Positions 47,836 through 56,527 of a DNA stretch of 64,000 nucleotides are shown here, one piece after another. Source of the stretch: Stappia taiwanensis (GTDB lineage Bacteria > Pseudomonadota > Alphaproteobacteria > Rhizobiales > Stappiaceae). Position numbers and translations under genes: made by a program. The stretch covers positions 372,001 to 436,000 of the forward strand of contig NZ_BMCR01000001.1 in the NCBI RefSeq assembly GCF_014635285.1. Reading direction: 5' to 3'. The notes under the pieces are model-generated. The model did no database searches. It was not told where the DNA came from and saw only the letters and a list, made by a program, of their open reading frames with translations. Position 1 is the first letter of the stretch. Each line of letters begins with the position of its first letter.

Positions 47836-48753
47836 TCAATTGCCGACGACGCGCTCGTACTCCTTCTGGAGCTGGTCATAGCTTGCCCGGTCGAATTTCG
47901 GATTTCCCGGCGTGTTCTCGGGCAGGGCGGCTTTCCGCGCCAGTTCGGCGCGCGGGTCGGCTCCACCGCCATTCGCGCCCCCGCCAAAAGGACCCGTGCT
48001 CGTATCGCCGCCGGCAAGCCGGCGCACATACTCGATGAACATGTGACCCTTGGCACTGTCACCGAGCTCGGTTTTCACATAGTCGAAAACCTCCTTCGAT
48101 ACGCCGCCTTCGCGCCCCGCTTCACGGCTTGCAAGCTGATCGAGAAACGACTCGTTCTCCTGCATGCGACGCTCGCGCGCCTGCTGTTGTTCGGCCGGTG
48201 ACAAATCGCGAGCGTTTTCGGGCGTCAGCGCCTCGCGCTCGGCGTCCACGTCCAGGAACGGCTCCAGCACCCCCATTTCCTGGGCAACGGCATAAAGCTC
48301 CGTTGTCAGTGACTGGAAGTCACCGACCGGGATGCCGCGCTCATGGGCGATCTTGGCGACACGCTGGAAAGCCGTATCATCCGAAAGCCCCTTGATATGC
48401 GGCGCCAGGGCTTCGGGAACGTCGTCGCCGAAGGTACTGTACGCGGCGGGATCGGCCGGCACCCCGCGATCCGTGTCCTTCTGCCGGTAACCACTCAGCG
48501 CTTTCGCCATCTTGTCGATGGTTTCGCGGTCGGATTGACCAAGCATATGGTCAGGCAGGCCATCGGGTCGGTAGATTTCGTTCCGCCCCTGCGGCGGCAG
48601 ATCGCTGGGCGGAGCGCTGTCATTCGCGCTCCCGCCTTCAGCATCGCCGGGCGGCGGCGCATCATTACCGCTATCGGCCGCGCCGCCGCCGTCTTCCGGC
48701 GCCCGCAAGATCATGTTGTGCAGCCGCAGCTTCTCAATAAGCCAGTTGGGCAT
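47836..48753 (-). CDS. Capsid assembly scaffold protein
   Basis: This 305-residue acidic, low-complexity protein has a Gly/Ala/Pro/Asp-rich N-terminal third (GGGAADSGNDAPPPGDAEGG) and a helical C-terminus rich in charged residues, typical of phage scaffolds. It lies between the connector region and the capsid gene, as T7 gp9 does. It guides head assembly and is then lost. The identification is by composition and order. Confidence 0.78.
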   Translation of the reverse strand: MPNWLIEKLRLHNMILRAPEDGGGAADSGNDAPPPGDAEGGSANDSAPPSDLPPQGRNEIYRPDGLPDHMLGQSDRETIDKMAKALSGYRQKDTDRGVPADPAAYSTFGDDVPEALAPHIKGLSDDTAFQRVAKIAHERGIPVGDFQSLTTELYAVAQEMGVLEPFLDVDAEREALTPENARDLSPAEQQQARERRMQENESFLDQLASREAGREGGVSKEVFDYVKTELGDSAKGHMFIEYVRRLAGGDTSTGPFGGGANGGGADPRAELARKAALPENTPGNPKFDRASYDQLQKEYERVVGN

Positions 48754-48755
48754 TG

Positions 48756-49109
48756 CTATTTCTCCAGCAGTTTCTGACCATGCTCGATGGCGGCGAGCAC
48801 CGCTTCGCCGACACCGTTGATGCCCTGCCGCGTCGCCGCGCGCAGAGCGGTTTCCTCAAGTGTCTTGCCCGTCGGCCGGAAGGGTTGGCGCAGGGTGATA
48901 TCCATCAACCATTCGATGACCTCGCGGCTTCCAGAGTGCTGGGCCAGCATCGCCAGGTTCTTTGCGACCAGATCGCTTGGTTGCAGCGGGGCTGTTGCCA
49001 GATGCGGCTTGAACAGCTCCTCCAGTCCCTCCCATCCGTCGCCACCGGCACGGCTCACCATGTCGTCAAGCGGTTGCGCCTGACGACCGCCGAAGATGGG
49101 GCCGCTCAT
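48756..49109 (-). CDS. Conserved phage protein between connector and scaffold, unknown function
   Basis: This 117-residue helical protein (MSGPIFGGRQAQPLDDMVSRAGGDGWEGLEELF onward) has no recognised domain. It overlaps the connector gene by 4 nt and precedes the scaffold by 2 nt, so it is translated with the head genes and is probably a minor head or assembly factor. Confidence 0.65.
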   Translation of the reverse strand: MSGPIFGGRQAQPLDDMVSRAGGDGWEGLEELFKPHLATAPLQPSDLVAKNLAMLAQHSGSREVIEWLMDITLRQPFRPTGKTLEETALRAATRQGINGVGEAVLAAIEHGQKLLEK

Positions 49110-50704
49110 GCGGCCTCCTTCATCGCCGCGTTGGCGAGCATCCCGGGGGCTTGCTTCGCCATTTCCGCGCCGAACAGCTCCACGATCTGCGACTGTTGCG
49201 CCGCCGCCATATCCTTCTCGATCTTTTCGCGTTCAGCTTCGTCTGGGATCAGATCCTTGTCGATCTGAAGGCCGTCTCCGACCCGCTCCATGATCCGGTC
49301 GAGATTGGCGTAAAGCGGAACCTTCTCCGGGCCGGCGATCGAGCCGACGAATTCAAGATAATTTGCAATGGAGGCGAGACGATCCGCATTCAATGCGGCC
49401 GCCATCGGCGACTGGACTCGGATCGCGACAAGCAAATGGTCGATCGGCATCGGCATTTGCGCGAGAATCCCGAAATCATGCAGGATCTCCGCAACGCGCG
49501 GCACCACGACAGGCATGATCTCACGGACGAGCCGGCCGAAAGCGCCGATGTGCACATTGGCCTTCTGTTGCAGCCGAGCCGCGATCTCGCTCGCGGCTTT
49601 TGGCGTCCCCTGATATTCTGGCAGACGGGTGTCGAACATCGCATCGCGGATCTGATCTTGCAGGTTGCCGATCAGCATCCGCGCGACATCCATACGGCCG
49701 CCGGCCGGATCGATCCGCTGCACGTCCGGACCGAGGATGCCGCCGGTTGATTGCATGCCCCAAAATTCACCGGGCCCCACGCGAACCGTATCGGGGTTGA
49801 ACGTCCCGCCGGCGCGATACCCCCAGATACCGAGCATCTGGATAGCGGCCGCTTTAAGCGCGATCTCCTGGGCTTTGTTGACCGTCTTGATCGAGGGGAG
49901 GGCGGTCAGCACCACGCCCCGACCATAGGGCTCGCCAGGCACGCGGTAGTAGCGCGGCACCGCTATGGGCTGCCTCCGGTAGCGTTCTTGTGTGATGGGT
50001 TCAGTCGATTGCGAGACATAGGCGACGAATTGCCAGCCCGAGCGAGGGCCGGGACCGCGCTGATAAAAGTCCTGGTAGAGTTCGATTTCGTCGTTGCCGC
50101 GCGTTCGGTTGGCCTCACGAAAGCCATCGGGATACTTGCCATCCGGAAACGCTGCGATGATCTGTTCGCGTGTGAAGGTCTGTCGCCACGAGATGAACAC
50201 CACGTGGCCATAGGCATCGGTCTTGACGGCGATTTGATCAATAGGAATGGATCCGAATCTGACCGGATCGTCCGGTGTTCCTTTGATCACGATCAGAGCC
50301 CCGGTGCCAATGGCCAGATCGATGCACATTTCGTGCACGGCCGAGTCCCAATCTCCGGACAGAAAAAACGGGTGGATCAACTTTGAGGTACCCGCCAACA
50401 CGCGGTCGAACTTCTCAACGCCGCGCTCGCCGATGGCCGCCGCTGCGATCGGCCCGGTCTCCATGGTGAATGTTGGTTGGCCCGCCGGGAAAAGGTCGCG
50501 CTGAAGGTTGCCGGCGAAGTGCATCGCACTGGCGGGCGCCGTCATGTCGAACAGAAAATCGCCGGTACGCTTGGACCGGCTGCGACCGCCGGGCTGACGT
50601 TGCGGAATGGCATAGTCGTATGCCTCCTGATAGATCGCATCCCACGGCGCACGGTTTGACCATGCCTCTTGCGCCTTCTTCTTGGTGGCCACGAAGCTCA
50701 TCAT
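49106..50704 (-). CDS. Head-tail connector (portal) protein
   Basis: This 532-residue protein is of the T7 gp8 type (PF12236). Its N-terminal half has AIPQRQPGGRSRSKRTGDFLFDMTAPASAMHFAGNLQRDLFP, and it continues with the conserved helical and wing segments. It forms the dodecameric ring through which DNA enters and leaves the head. It overlaps both neighbours by 4 nt. The portal of this class marks the particle as podovirus-like. Confidence 0.9.
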   Translation of the reverse strand: MMSFVATKKKAQEAWSNRAPWDAIYQEAYDYAIPQRQPGGRSRSKRTGDFLFDMTAPASAMHFAGNLQRDLFPAGQPTFTMETGPIAAAAIGERGVEKFDRVLAGTSKLIHPFFLSGDWDSAVHEMCIDLAIGTGALIVIKGTPDDPVRFGSIPIDQIAVKTDAYGHVVFISWRQTFTREQIIAAFPDGKYPDGFREANRTRGNDEIELYQDFYQRGPGPRSGWQFVAYVSQSTEPITQERYRRQPIAVPRYYRVPGEPYGRGVVLTALPSIKTVNKAQEIALKAAAIQMLGIWGYRAGGTFNPDTVRVGPGEFWGMQSTGGILGPDVQRIDPAGGRMDVARMLIGNLQDQIRDAMFDTRLPEYQGTPKAASEIAARLQQKANVHIGAFGRLVREIMPVVVPRVAEILHDFGILAQMPMPIDHLLVAIRVQSPMAAALNADRLASIANYLEFVGSIAGPEKVPLYANLDRIMERVGDGLQIDKDLIPDEAEREKIEKDMAAAQQSQIVELFGAEMAKQAPGMLANAAMKEAA

Positions 50705-50931
50705 CCGCCACCATTGCCAAGTTTGCTGGGAAGCGCTGCCTTGCCGCCATCCTCGAACAACCGCTTGCCACGTGCCATCCGTCGCGAAACGCCGCTTTTC
50801 TTGTCGGCGCGGTTGGCCTCGGCCAACTGGCGGTCATTGGCGACACGTTGCGTCTGCGCGGATCGTTCCGCCGCCTCGCGCGCGCCATTGTCGCCGCCGC
50901 CGCCGAACAGCGACTGGATCACTTTTCCCAT
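50701..50931 (-). CDS. Small phage protein upstream of connector
   Basis: This 76-residue Gly- and charge-rich protein starts MGKVIQSLFGGGGDNGAREAAERSAQTQRV. Short proteins with this KVIQSLFGGGG-type start are common next to the portal in podovirus genomes; their function is unknown. The start at 50931 follows the upstream stop directly. Confidence 0.65.
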   Translation of the reverse strand: MGKVIQSLFGGGGDNGAREAAERSAQTQRVANDRQLAEANRADKKSGVSRRMARGKRLFEDGGKAALPSKLGNGGG

Positions 50932-50933
50932 CG

Positions 50934-51332
50934 TCAGAGCCTCCAGACGTGAACCCAACATCCCGGTGTTTCCGGATCCGGCACGAAGCCGGTGAGGCGC
51001 GCCATGCGCTCGCCCGGCAGGTGGCCAGGCCGAACATGGGTCTTCACCCGCATGCCAGTCTGGGCGATGGCCTGAAGTCTTAACTGCGCAAGCCGGATCA
51101 GAGCGCGCATGCGGGTGCGCGCGTCCGGGCGAATGGCAAGACAGAATTCGGTCCAGCCATCGCCGAGCGGCCAGAGATAGGCCACGGCAAGCAATGCGTC
51201 GTCGTCGTGGATTGAAACACTGTCACCCCCGCGCCGCATGTGGAGCACGGCCTTGCGCATCCACCGGGTTGGGCTCGCGCAGGCCAGACAGTCGTCGCGG
51301 AGCGCCGGCGACCGTGTGGTCAGGGTCACCAT
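50934..51332 (-). CDS. GNAT-like phage protein (gp13-type), uncertain
   Basis: This 132-residue protein contains DSVSIHDDDALLAVAYLWPLGDGWTEFCLAIRPDARTRMRALIRLAQL, which looks like an acetyltransferase (GNAT) fold of the type found in T7 gp13-like proteins. It overlaps the terminase gene end by 7 nt. Whether it has enzymatic activity is unknown; in T7 the related protein assists particle assembly. Confidence 0.55.
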   Translation of the reverse strand: MVTLTTRSPALRDDCLACASPTRWMRKAVLHMRRGGDSVSIHDDDALLAVAYLWPLGDGWTEFCLAIRPDARTRMRALIRLAQLRLQAIAQTGMRVKTHVRPGHLPGERMARLTGFVPDPETPGCWVHVWRL

Positions 51333-53038
51333 AGTTTGATGTCCTGAAGGCGGTTGCGGTTGGCTTTGGCGCGCGCGGTGCGCTGATGGCGCATGCCGAC
51401 CACGTTGTCTGGCCGGCCGAGCTGCGAGGCGCCATCGATCACACCGAACCGGCCGCGATGGCCGAGGCAGATGTACTGCAAGGCGTCGTGTGGGTGCGAA
51501 TACTGGTTCTTCTGCACCGCCAGGACATCCGTTGCGCCGACGGACGCTTGCTTGGTCAGCTTGTAGTGCGCGGCGAAGCCGCCCACGATCATCTCGCACA
51601 CCGGGTCGACCTGCATGCGTTCGGTGTTTCCATCGATCGGTCGGCCGAGATACCAGCGCACCGCCTCTTGGCGGATCGCGGGTTCGTTCGACGGTGCCGG
51701 CAGGATGTTGATGTTGAGAGCTCGCGCCACCGTTTCCATGAACGCAAGTTCACCGGCTTGCTTGTCCGCTCCCCAAAACGCCGACGGATCGCCATATGCC
51801 TCGCTGATCGCGAAGCCGGAGAAGCGTGAAAGCAACACCTCCATGATCATTTCCGCAAAGCGGGAGGGGCCGGTTCCGGGCATCGCGCAGATCTCCGCGA
51901 GGATCCTCAACTGGCCGTTCGGCATGAACTGAACGATCACCGCGGCTGGCGATCCGCCGGCGTCAAGACCGATGCCGAGCGGGACGCCCTTTGCCGGTGT
52001 GATTGCCGCGTCTGCCGCGTGGCGGGCAAGCGCGAACTCCGGATAGACGGGCTTGCCGTCGAGCGCATAGCCGAACTCGCCGTGCACCATGCGCCGCACG
52101 ATGTGTTCTGGCTGGGTCGCCGCCTCCAGCTCGTAGCTGGATCGTGGCTTGCCGACGCGATTTTCCGCGTTGGGCGACAGGCCGGACGGCTGCCGGAACA
52201 GATTGAAACCGGCGATCTTTTCCTTGATGCAGAAGCGATAGACCCAGTTGTCGATGTCCGGTGGATTGAGGTCACCCCACACCATGCGCGGCAGGATGAT
52301 TTCATTCTCATCGTAGCTCAGCCCCATCAGATCGAACGACTTGCGGCCATCACGCGACACACGCTCAAGCTCGCTTGGCGCGATATCGCTCACCCTCGGG
52401 TAGCGGCCCGTGCGCTGGAACAGCAGACCAGGCACGCGCTCGTCGAGCATGTCGCACTCGTTGATCCAGCCGTAGGTGATCTCGTAGCCCTTGATGTATT
52501 GCTCCACATTCGCATCGCCGATGGCGCCGGTCTGCATCTCGTAGTCGATGACCACTTCGCCGATACCTGGTCGCCGGGCCCGCCATTTCAGGCGATGGCG
52601 CACCGGCCGGTCCTGCCCACCTTCATGGCTCACGGTCCAGGGGTGATTGATCGGGAAGGTCTCGTACCAGGACGCAAGCGCGGTGCGCGCGAAGTCGCGA
52701 TAGGTATCGCGGATACAGGCTGCCTTGACCCGCACCACGCCATCGCGGCAGACGGGCGCATATGCGGCCGCCAGCGCCGGCCCCTTGACGACGCTGACCA
52801 CGGTCTTGCCCGAGCCCGCTGGCCCCATGATCAGGTCGATCGGCCCTTTCGAGTGCAGAAACCGCTCACCAACCGGCCCCGGTGGTTTGTAGCGCTGAAC
52901 GTCGATTCCCAAGACCCTGACCCCGCTCCCGGCGCGCGCCCGCGCCCGCTCCCGGTGAACGAGAGTATTTTCGTGGGCCACCCCTTCAGTGCGGGGCAGG
53001 ACAGGCAAGCGGAACAGGTCGTGTGTGTGAGGCGGCAT
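51326..53038 (-). CDS. Terminase large subunit
   Basis: This DNA-packaging motor has a Walker A motif IMGPAGSGKT, a Walker B region (YGWINECDML) and a C-terminal RNase H-like nuclease domain whose first Asp lies in GIGLDAGGSPAAVIVQF. The family N-terminus (RYKPPGPVGERFLHS) begins about 55 codons before the ATPase core. Start choice is uncertain: 53038 (ATG) is given; a TTG at 52912 would fit homologues better; the frame extends to 53197 but that part looks non-coding (Arg/Pro/Gly-rich). Confidence 0.9.
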   Translation of the reverse strand: MPPHTHDLFRLPVLPRTEGVAHENTLVHRERARARAGSGVRVLGIDVQRYKPPGPVGERFLHSKGPIDLIMGPAGSGKTVVSVVKGPALAAAYAPVCRDGVVRVKAACIRDTYRDFARTALASWYETFPINHPWTVSHEGGQDRPVRHRLKWRARRPGIGEVVIDYEMQTGAIGDANVEQYIKGYEITYGWINECDMLDERVPGLLFQRTGRYPRVSDIAPSELERVSRDGRKSFDLMGLSYDENEIILPRMVWGDLNPPDIDNWVYRFCIKEKIAGFNLFRQPSGLSPNAENRVGKPRSSYELEAATQPEHIVRRMVHGEFGYALDGKPVYPEFALARHAADAAITPAKGVPLGIGLDAGGSPAAVIVQFMPNGQLRILAEICAMPGTGPSRFAEMIMEVLLSRFSGFAISEAYGDPSAFWGADKQAGELAFMETVARALNINILPAPSNEPAIRQEAVRWYLGRPIDGNTERMQVDPVCEMIVGGFAAHYKLTKQASVGATDVLAVQKNQYSHPHDALQYICLGHRGRFGVIDGASQLGRPDNVVGMRHQRTARAKANRNRLQDIKLW

Positions 53039-53288
53039 ACCCCGCCCAGGGGTGCCCGCGCCGGTTTTCGAAGCCGGCGGCCGGCCATCGGCCGCCGCGC
53101 CGAGGGGCACCCCCACAGATCGGCGATACGCCAACCGGCCGCGAGGGGTTGACGGCTCCAGGTCGAAACTGCCCAGCGTAGACCTACTGATTTTCAATCA
53201 CTTGGACTGTCGACATAATGTCAATTAAATCAATACCTTGGGTTGATCGTGAGACGGCGTGTCAGCCCGTCGCACATCGCCGCGAAAG

Positions 53289-53930
53289 CTAAGTGCTTGA
53301 TCCGTCATCGCTTTCCGAAATTTCGCCGGTCAGGCTGATAACCCCATCCGGCGGACGCTGCCCGCCGCTCTCGACCTGCTGGAACACCATCAGGCCAAGG
53401 CGCTCCTCGCGGTGCACGGTCTCGGTCGGTCGCTTGCTCTCGAAATAGGGCAGCAACTCAGCGTTTGCCTTGACGATCAGGTCCGCCGCCTCCTTCGGTT
53501 TGCATCCCAGTTCCACCGCGAGCGCGGCCGGGCTGGCGTTCGCCAGGTCTGCGAGGTTCTGGCCGGGGTGGCGGTAGCCTTGTTTCAGCAGGTAATCGCG
53601 AAAGAGCTGATTGCGCTTGTTTTTGGAGCCTTTCGGCCTCCCGCGCCCGCCAGCTCGCTCCAGAGTTTTCGCCACATGGCGGACCGGGCCGGCGAATAGG
53701 CAGGGTTCATCATCGAGCAAGGACGCCTGGTCGGCCTCGTCCTGCAGATCGATCAGCGCCGCCAAGTCATCCAGCGCGGCCTCGGCGGTCGCGGCCATGT
53801 CGCCGACCTTCGCGGCGCGCTCGGCGTCCGGCTCGACCGGCCGCGCCTGGTCGGCCGGATCCGCCGGTGTGTGTGCCCCCGCCAGCGTCTCCTTCGGGTC
53901 CTGGTCATCGCCCATCGGATTGATCCCCAT
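53289..53930 (-). CDS. Probable terminase small subunit / DUF5681-like DNA-binding protein
   Basis: This 213-residue protein has an acidic N-terminal half, then GGRGRPKGSKNKRNQLFRDYLLKQGYRHPGQNLADLA, a GRPKGSKN AT-hook-like motif seen in phage small terminases and DUF5681-type proteins. It is the first gene of the late operon, upstream of the large terminase. The start at 53930 is not well supported (53915 is possible). The CTAACC repeat array starts 32 bp upstream of this gene. Confidence 0.7.
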   Translation of the reverse strand: MGINPMGDDQDPKETLAGAHTPADPADQARPVEPDAERAAKVGDMAATAEAALDDLAALIDLQDEADQASLLDDEPCLFAGPVRHVAKTLERAGGRGRPKGSKNKRNQLFRDYLLKQGYRHPGQNLADLANASPAALAVELGCKPKEAADLIVKANAELLPYFESKRPTETVHREERLGLMVFQQVESGGQRPPDGVISLTGEISESDDGSST

Positions 53931-53961
53931 TTGTTTAATCCGCTGGCCACGGAACGGTGTT

Positions 53962-54176
53962 CCTAACCGCAACCTAACCGCGAAACCGTAATGAAATCAG
54001 GAATATATTTCTCTCGGTTAGAGGTTATGAGGTTAGGAAGGTCCCGCGTATCCGCACACGCGCGCGCGTGAAACTCTCCCTAACCGCGCCATCCGCCTAA
54101 CCATTCCGTCAACATCCTGATTTTGTTAGAAAAAGCCGGTTAGGTAGCGCCTAACCACGTCTAACCGACGCTAACC
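53962..54176. repeat. Array of CTAACC/GGTTAG hexamers in phage control region
   Basis: Ten exact copies in 214 bp: CTAACC at 53963, 53974, 54080, 54097, 54151, 54161 and 54171, and the complement GGTTAG at 54016, 54031 and 54138. Near copies are GGTTAT (54023) and TGTTAG (54124). Several are spaced 10-11 bp (53963/53974; 54151/54161/54171), consistent with protein binding on one DNA face. Many copies extend to CCTAACC(G). The region has no gene. It may be an origin, or the operator of the late operon; which is unknown. Confidence 0.9.
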
Positions 54177-54424
54177 CCCGCGCCCGCCGGCAGCGGAAAT
54201 CCAACCTCGCACACGCGCGCCCTCATCAAGTGCCCGCGCCGGCCTTGAGCTAGCCAAGTGCGAATGCCGCAGGCGCGCGAAAGCGCGGCGGAGGCGGGCA
54301 GATGAGGACCGGCGCGGGCTCCGTTTAGAGCCCAGCGGGGCGGGGGGGAATGGATATCAAGTGCAGCGACGGTTTTTAGGCTCGGAACAGGGGGGCGCGG
54401 GCGTCGTGTCGACTAAAAGCATAG
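54177..54424. other. Non-coding GC-rich stretch between repeat array and DUF932 promoter
   Basis: No convincing gene. It completes the roughly 590-nt gap between the small terminase and the DUF932 gene. It includes GC-rich inverted segments (for example around 54225-54320, CGCGCC/GGCGCG) and a G-run at 54340-54349. Confidence 0.5.
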
Positions 54425-54473
54425 CCAATGGTTATATTCTCTCTTGACGTAAAATGATACCATTGGTTATATT
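54425..54473 (+). promoter_or_regulatory. Promoter of the DUF932 cassette with direct repeats
   Basis: -35 TTGACG (54444-54449) and -10 TTATAT (54467-54472) with an ideal 17-nt spacer. The 10-mer TGGTTATATT occurs at 54429-54438 and again at 54464-54473, exactly overlapping the -10; each is preceded by CCAA or CCAT, forming CCAATGG/CCATTGG palindromes. The repeats are likely operator half-sites. Confidence 0.7.
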
Positions 54474-54485
54474 ATGACCGTCAGA

Positions 54486-54504
54486 AGCGCCATTGAGGCG
54501 CGCC
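54486..54504 (+). repeat. 19-bp leader repeat, copy 1
   Basis: AGCGCCATTGAGGCGCGCC just before the ribosome site of the DUF932 gene; identical copy at 55445-55463. Confidence 0.85.
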
Positions 54505-54521
54505 AACAAGGGAAAATGACA

Positions 54522-55388
54522 ATGTCGATTTACGCAAACACCGCTCGTTTCGATGGCGCTAAGGTTCTCGGTGAGGATGAGTTGCGCCGCCTGGCGCCGT
54601 CGGTCTTCGCCACATCCGCCCACGAAAGCCGTTCCGACCGGTTCCAACCGATCCCGACAATCGAGATCCTGCGCGGCCTGATGGCCGAAGGGTTTATGCC
54701 GGTCGGCGCGAAACAGTCTCGCAGCCGCGACGCAAGCAAGGTTCACTTCACAAAGCACATGCTGCGGCTGCGTCGCATCGACGAGGATAGTAGTCTTCGT
54801 GTTGGCGATACGGTCTGCGAGATCCTGTTGAAGAACGCGAACGACGGCTCCAGCGCCTACGACCTGATGGCCGGTCTGTTCCGCATCCGCTGCCTCAACT
54901 CGCTGGTCGCGCAAACGGGCACAATCGACAGCGTGAAGGTTCGCCATTCCGGCGACGTGCAAGGGAAGGTGATCGAGGGCACCTATCGCGTCATGGAAGA
55001 GGCGCAAAAGGCGCTTGTCGCGCCGGCGGAATGGTCCGGCCTGGCGCTATCTCGTGACGAGCGCATGGCCTTCGCCGAAGCCGCTCATGTGCTCCGCTTC
55101 GGCGACGCGGAAGGCAACGTCGACACGCCGATTACGCCTGACCAGCTCTTGCAACCCCGCCGCCGCGATGATCGCGCGGCCGACCTCTGGACCACGTTCA
55201 ACGTCGCGCAGGAAAACGTCATTCGCGGCGGGCTGCGCGGTGTCACCCGCAATGCCAACGGCCGGCGCCGGCGCGTCTCGACCCGCGCTGTGAACGGAAT
55301 CGACCAGGACGTGAAGCTGAACAAGGCCCTTTGGATCCTCTCGCAGCGCATGGCGGAGATGAAAGGCGTGGACAGCCTGGCGGCCTGA
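54522..55388 (+). CDS. DUF932-family phage/plasmid protein
   Basis: This 288-residue protein is related to the DUF932 family: KSRSRDASKVHFTKHMLRLRR (here QSRSRDASKVHFTKHMLRL), GSSAYDLMAGLFRIRCLNSLVA and HSGDVQGKVIEGTYRVMEEAQKA are the characteristic segments. The family is common on phages and plasmids, with unknown biochemical role. The start at 54522 follows AAGGGA at good spacing; the upstream in-frame ATG at 54474 lies inside the promoter. It begins a rightward three-gene cassette. Confidence 0.88.
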   Translation: MSIYANTARFDGAKVLGEDELRRLAPSVFATSAHESRSDRFQPIPTIEILRGLMAEGFMPVGAKQSRSRDASKVHFTKHMLRLRRIDEDSSLRVGDTVCEILLKNANDGSSAYDLMAGLFRIRCLNSLVAQTGTIDSVKVRHSGDVQGKVIEGTYRVMEEAQKALVAPAEWSGLALSRDERMAFAEAAHVLRFGDAEGNVDTPITPDQLLQPRRRDDRAADLWTTFNVAQENVIRGGLRGVTRNANGRRRRVSTRAVNGIDQDVKLNKALWILSQRMAEMKGVDSLAA

Positions 55389-55444
55389 TGCTTGGCAGTG
55401 CGGCCGCCATACCGGCGACCGCATCCCCGGCAACAGGCCGAGAA

Positions 55445-55463
55445 AGCGCCATTGAGGCGCGCC
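55445..55463 (+). repeat. 19-bp leader repeat, copy 2
   Basis: Exact copy of 54486-54504, again directly before the ribosome site (AAAGGAG) of the next gene. Confidence 0.85.
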
Positions 55464-55478
55464 GAAAGGAGACGACAG

Positions 55479-56525
55479 ATGACACCCAACCGCATGCGCA
55501 CGATGGCCGACAAACTCCAGCACCAGATCGATGACAAGTTTTCGGATCGGCTTTCGAACACGCCTCGCCGGCAGCGTCAGGCCGCAGCGGCCGTTCTGGA
55601 TGGACTCCACCTGGAGCGGACGCAAAGCGCGCTTCGCTGGTTGGCAGACGCCACGGAGGCCAATACGCTCCCTTCATGCCTTGCGGGTCTCCGGAGCAAA
55701 AAGGCGGTGCATGAGTTGACGCGAGCGAGAATTGTGCGTTCCGGCGGATACTACGATGCCGGCGTCGAGACCGGAGAGCCTGCCAGCGAGAGCGAGGCCG
55801 CGCGGGTGCTCTGGCATGCGCTGGCAGATCGGCAGAGGGAGCGCCTGGAGAAAGAACGCATCAGGCGCGCACTCGATGACGCCCGTCTCGCGCGGATCCC
55901 CGGCTATTTTCCGACACCGGCCAATCTTGCGGCGACAGTCGTGCAGGTGGCTGAGATCGGGCCGCGAGACTGTGTTCTGGAGCCGTCGGCCGGCTCCGGC
56001 GCACTGGTGGATGCGGTGGTGAGCGAGGCCCCAAGCGCACCGGTAACCGCCTATGAAATTGCGCCGCGCTTGCGAGCGATTTTGGAAATGAAGGGGCATG
56101 GGGCAGCGCTTGCAGGCAGCGACTTCATGGAGGTCACGCCGCGCCAAGTGTATGATCGCGTGATCATGAACCCGCCATTTGAGAATGGCCAGGATCTCGC
56201 ACATGTCCGCCGCGCATTCGAATGGCTGATGCCCGGCGGTCGCCTGGTTGCTATCATGTCCGGCAATGCTTTGGAGAGGTCTGGGCGTAGGTGGGACGAG
56301 TTTCGCGCGTGGTTTGAGAGCAAGAACGGTAAAGCCGAATTGCTGCCTGCCGGATCGTTTGCCGAGAGCGGAACCGGCGTTTCCGCGCTGCTGGTTGTCG
56401 TGGATGCACCGGCAGTCGCCGCGCGGCTGGTTGTTGAGCCGACACGATCCGGCTTGCAATACGTCCTTCCCGGATGCGAAAAGGTGGGTGCGAGCGCTCC
56501 CCCTGCACAGATGGACCTTTTTTAG
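55479..56525 (+). CDS. DNA adenine methyltransferase-like protein (NPPF type)
   Basis: This 348-residue protein has a helical N-terminal part (about 1-130), then the methyltransferase core: FPTPANLAATVVQVA, SAM-binding LEPSAGSGALVDAVV and the catalytic NPPF in VIMNPPFENGQDL, typical of N6-adenine DNA methylases. No target-recognition domain is evident, so it could be a solitary phage methylase. The start at 55479 follows AAAGGAG and the leader repeat. It is the second gene of the rightward cassette. Confidence 0.85.
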   Translation: MTPNRMRTMADKLQHQIDDKFSDRLSNTPRRQRQAAAAVLDGLHLERTQSALRWLADATEANTLPSCLAGLRSKKAVHELTRARIVRSGGYYDAGVETGEPASESEAARVLWHALADRQRERLEKERIRRALDDARLARIPGYFPTPANLAATVVQVAEIGPRDCVLEPSAGSGALVDAVVSEAPSAPVTAYEIAPRLRAILEMKGHGAALAGSDFMEVTPRQVYDRVIMNPPFENGQDLAHVRRAFEWLMPGGRLVAIMSGNALERSGRRWDEFRAWFESKNGKAELLPAGSFAESGTGVSALLVVVDAPAVAARLVVEPTRSGLQYVLPGCEKVGASAPPAQMDLF

Positions 56526-56527
56526 CC

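Noticed and set aside
53039-53197. N-terminal extension of the large terminase frame
   Set aside because: The extra codons are Arg/Pro/Gly-rich and lie upstream of any family homology, so the true start is probably 53038 or later.
53196-53224. Possible leftward promoter TTGACA upstream of the large terminase
   Set aside because: At 17 nt spacing the -10 would be GTGATT, a poor match.
53962-54176. CRISPR-like array
   Set aside because: The repeated unit is only a hexamer in both orientations with irregular gaps; no long repeats, spacers or cas genes are seen.
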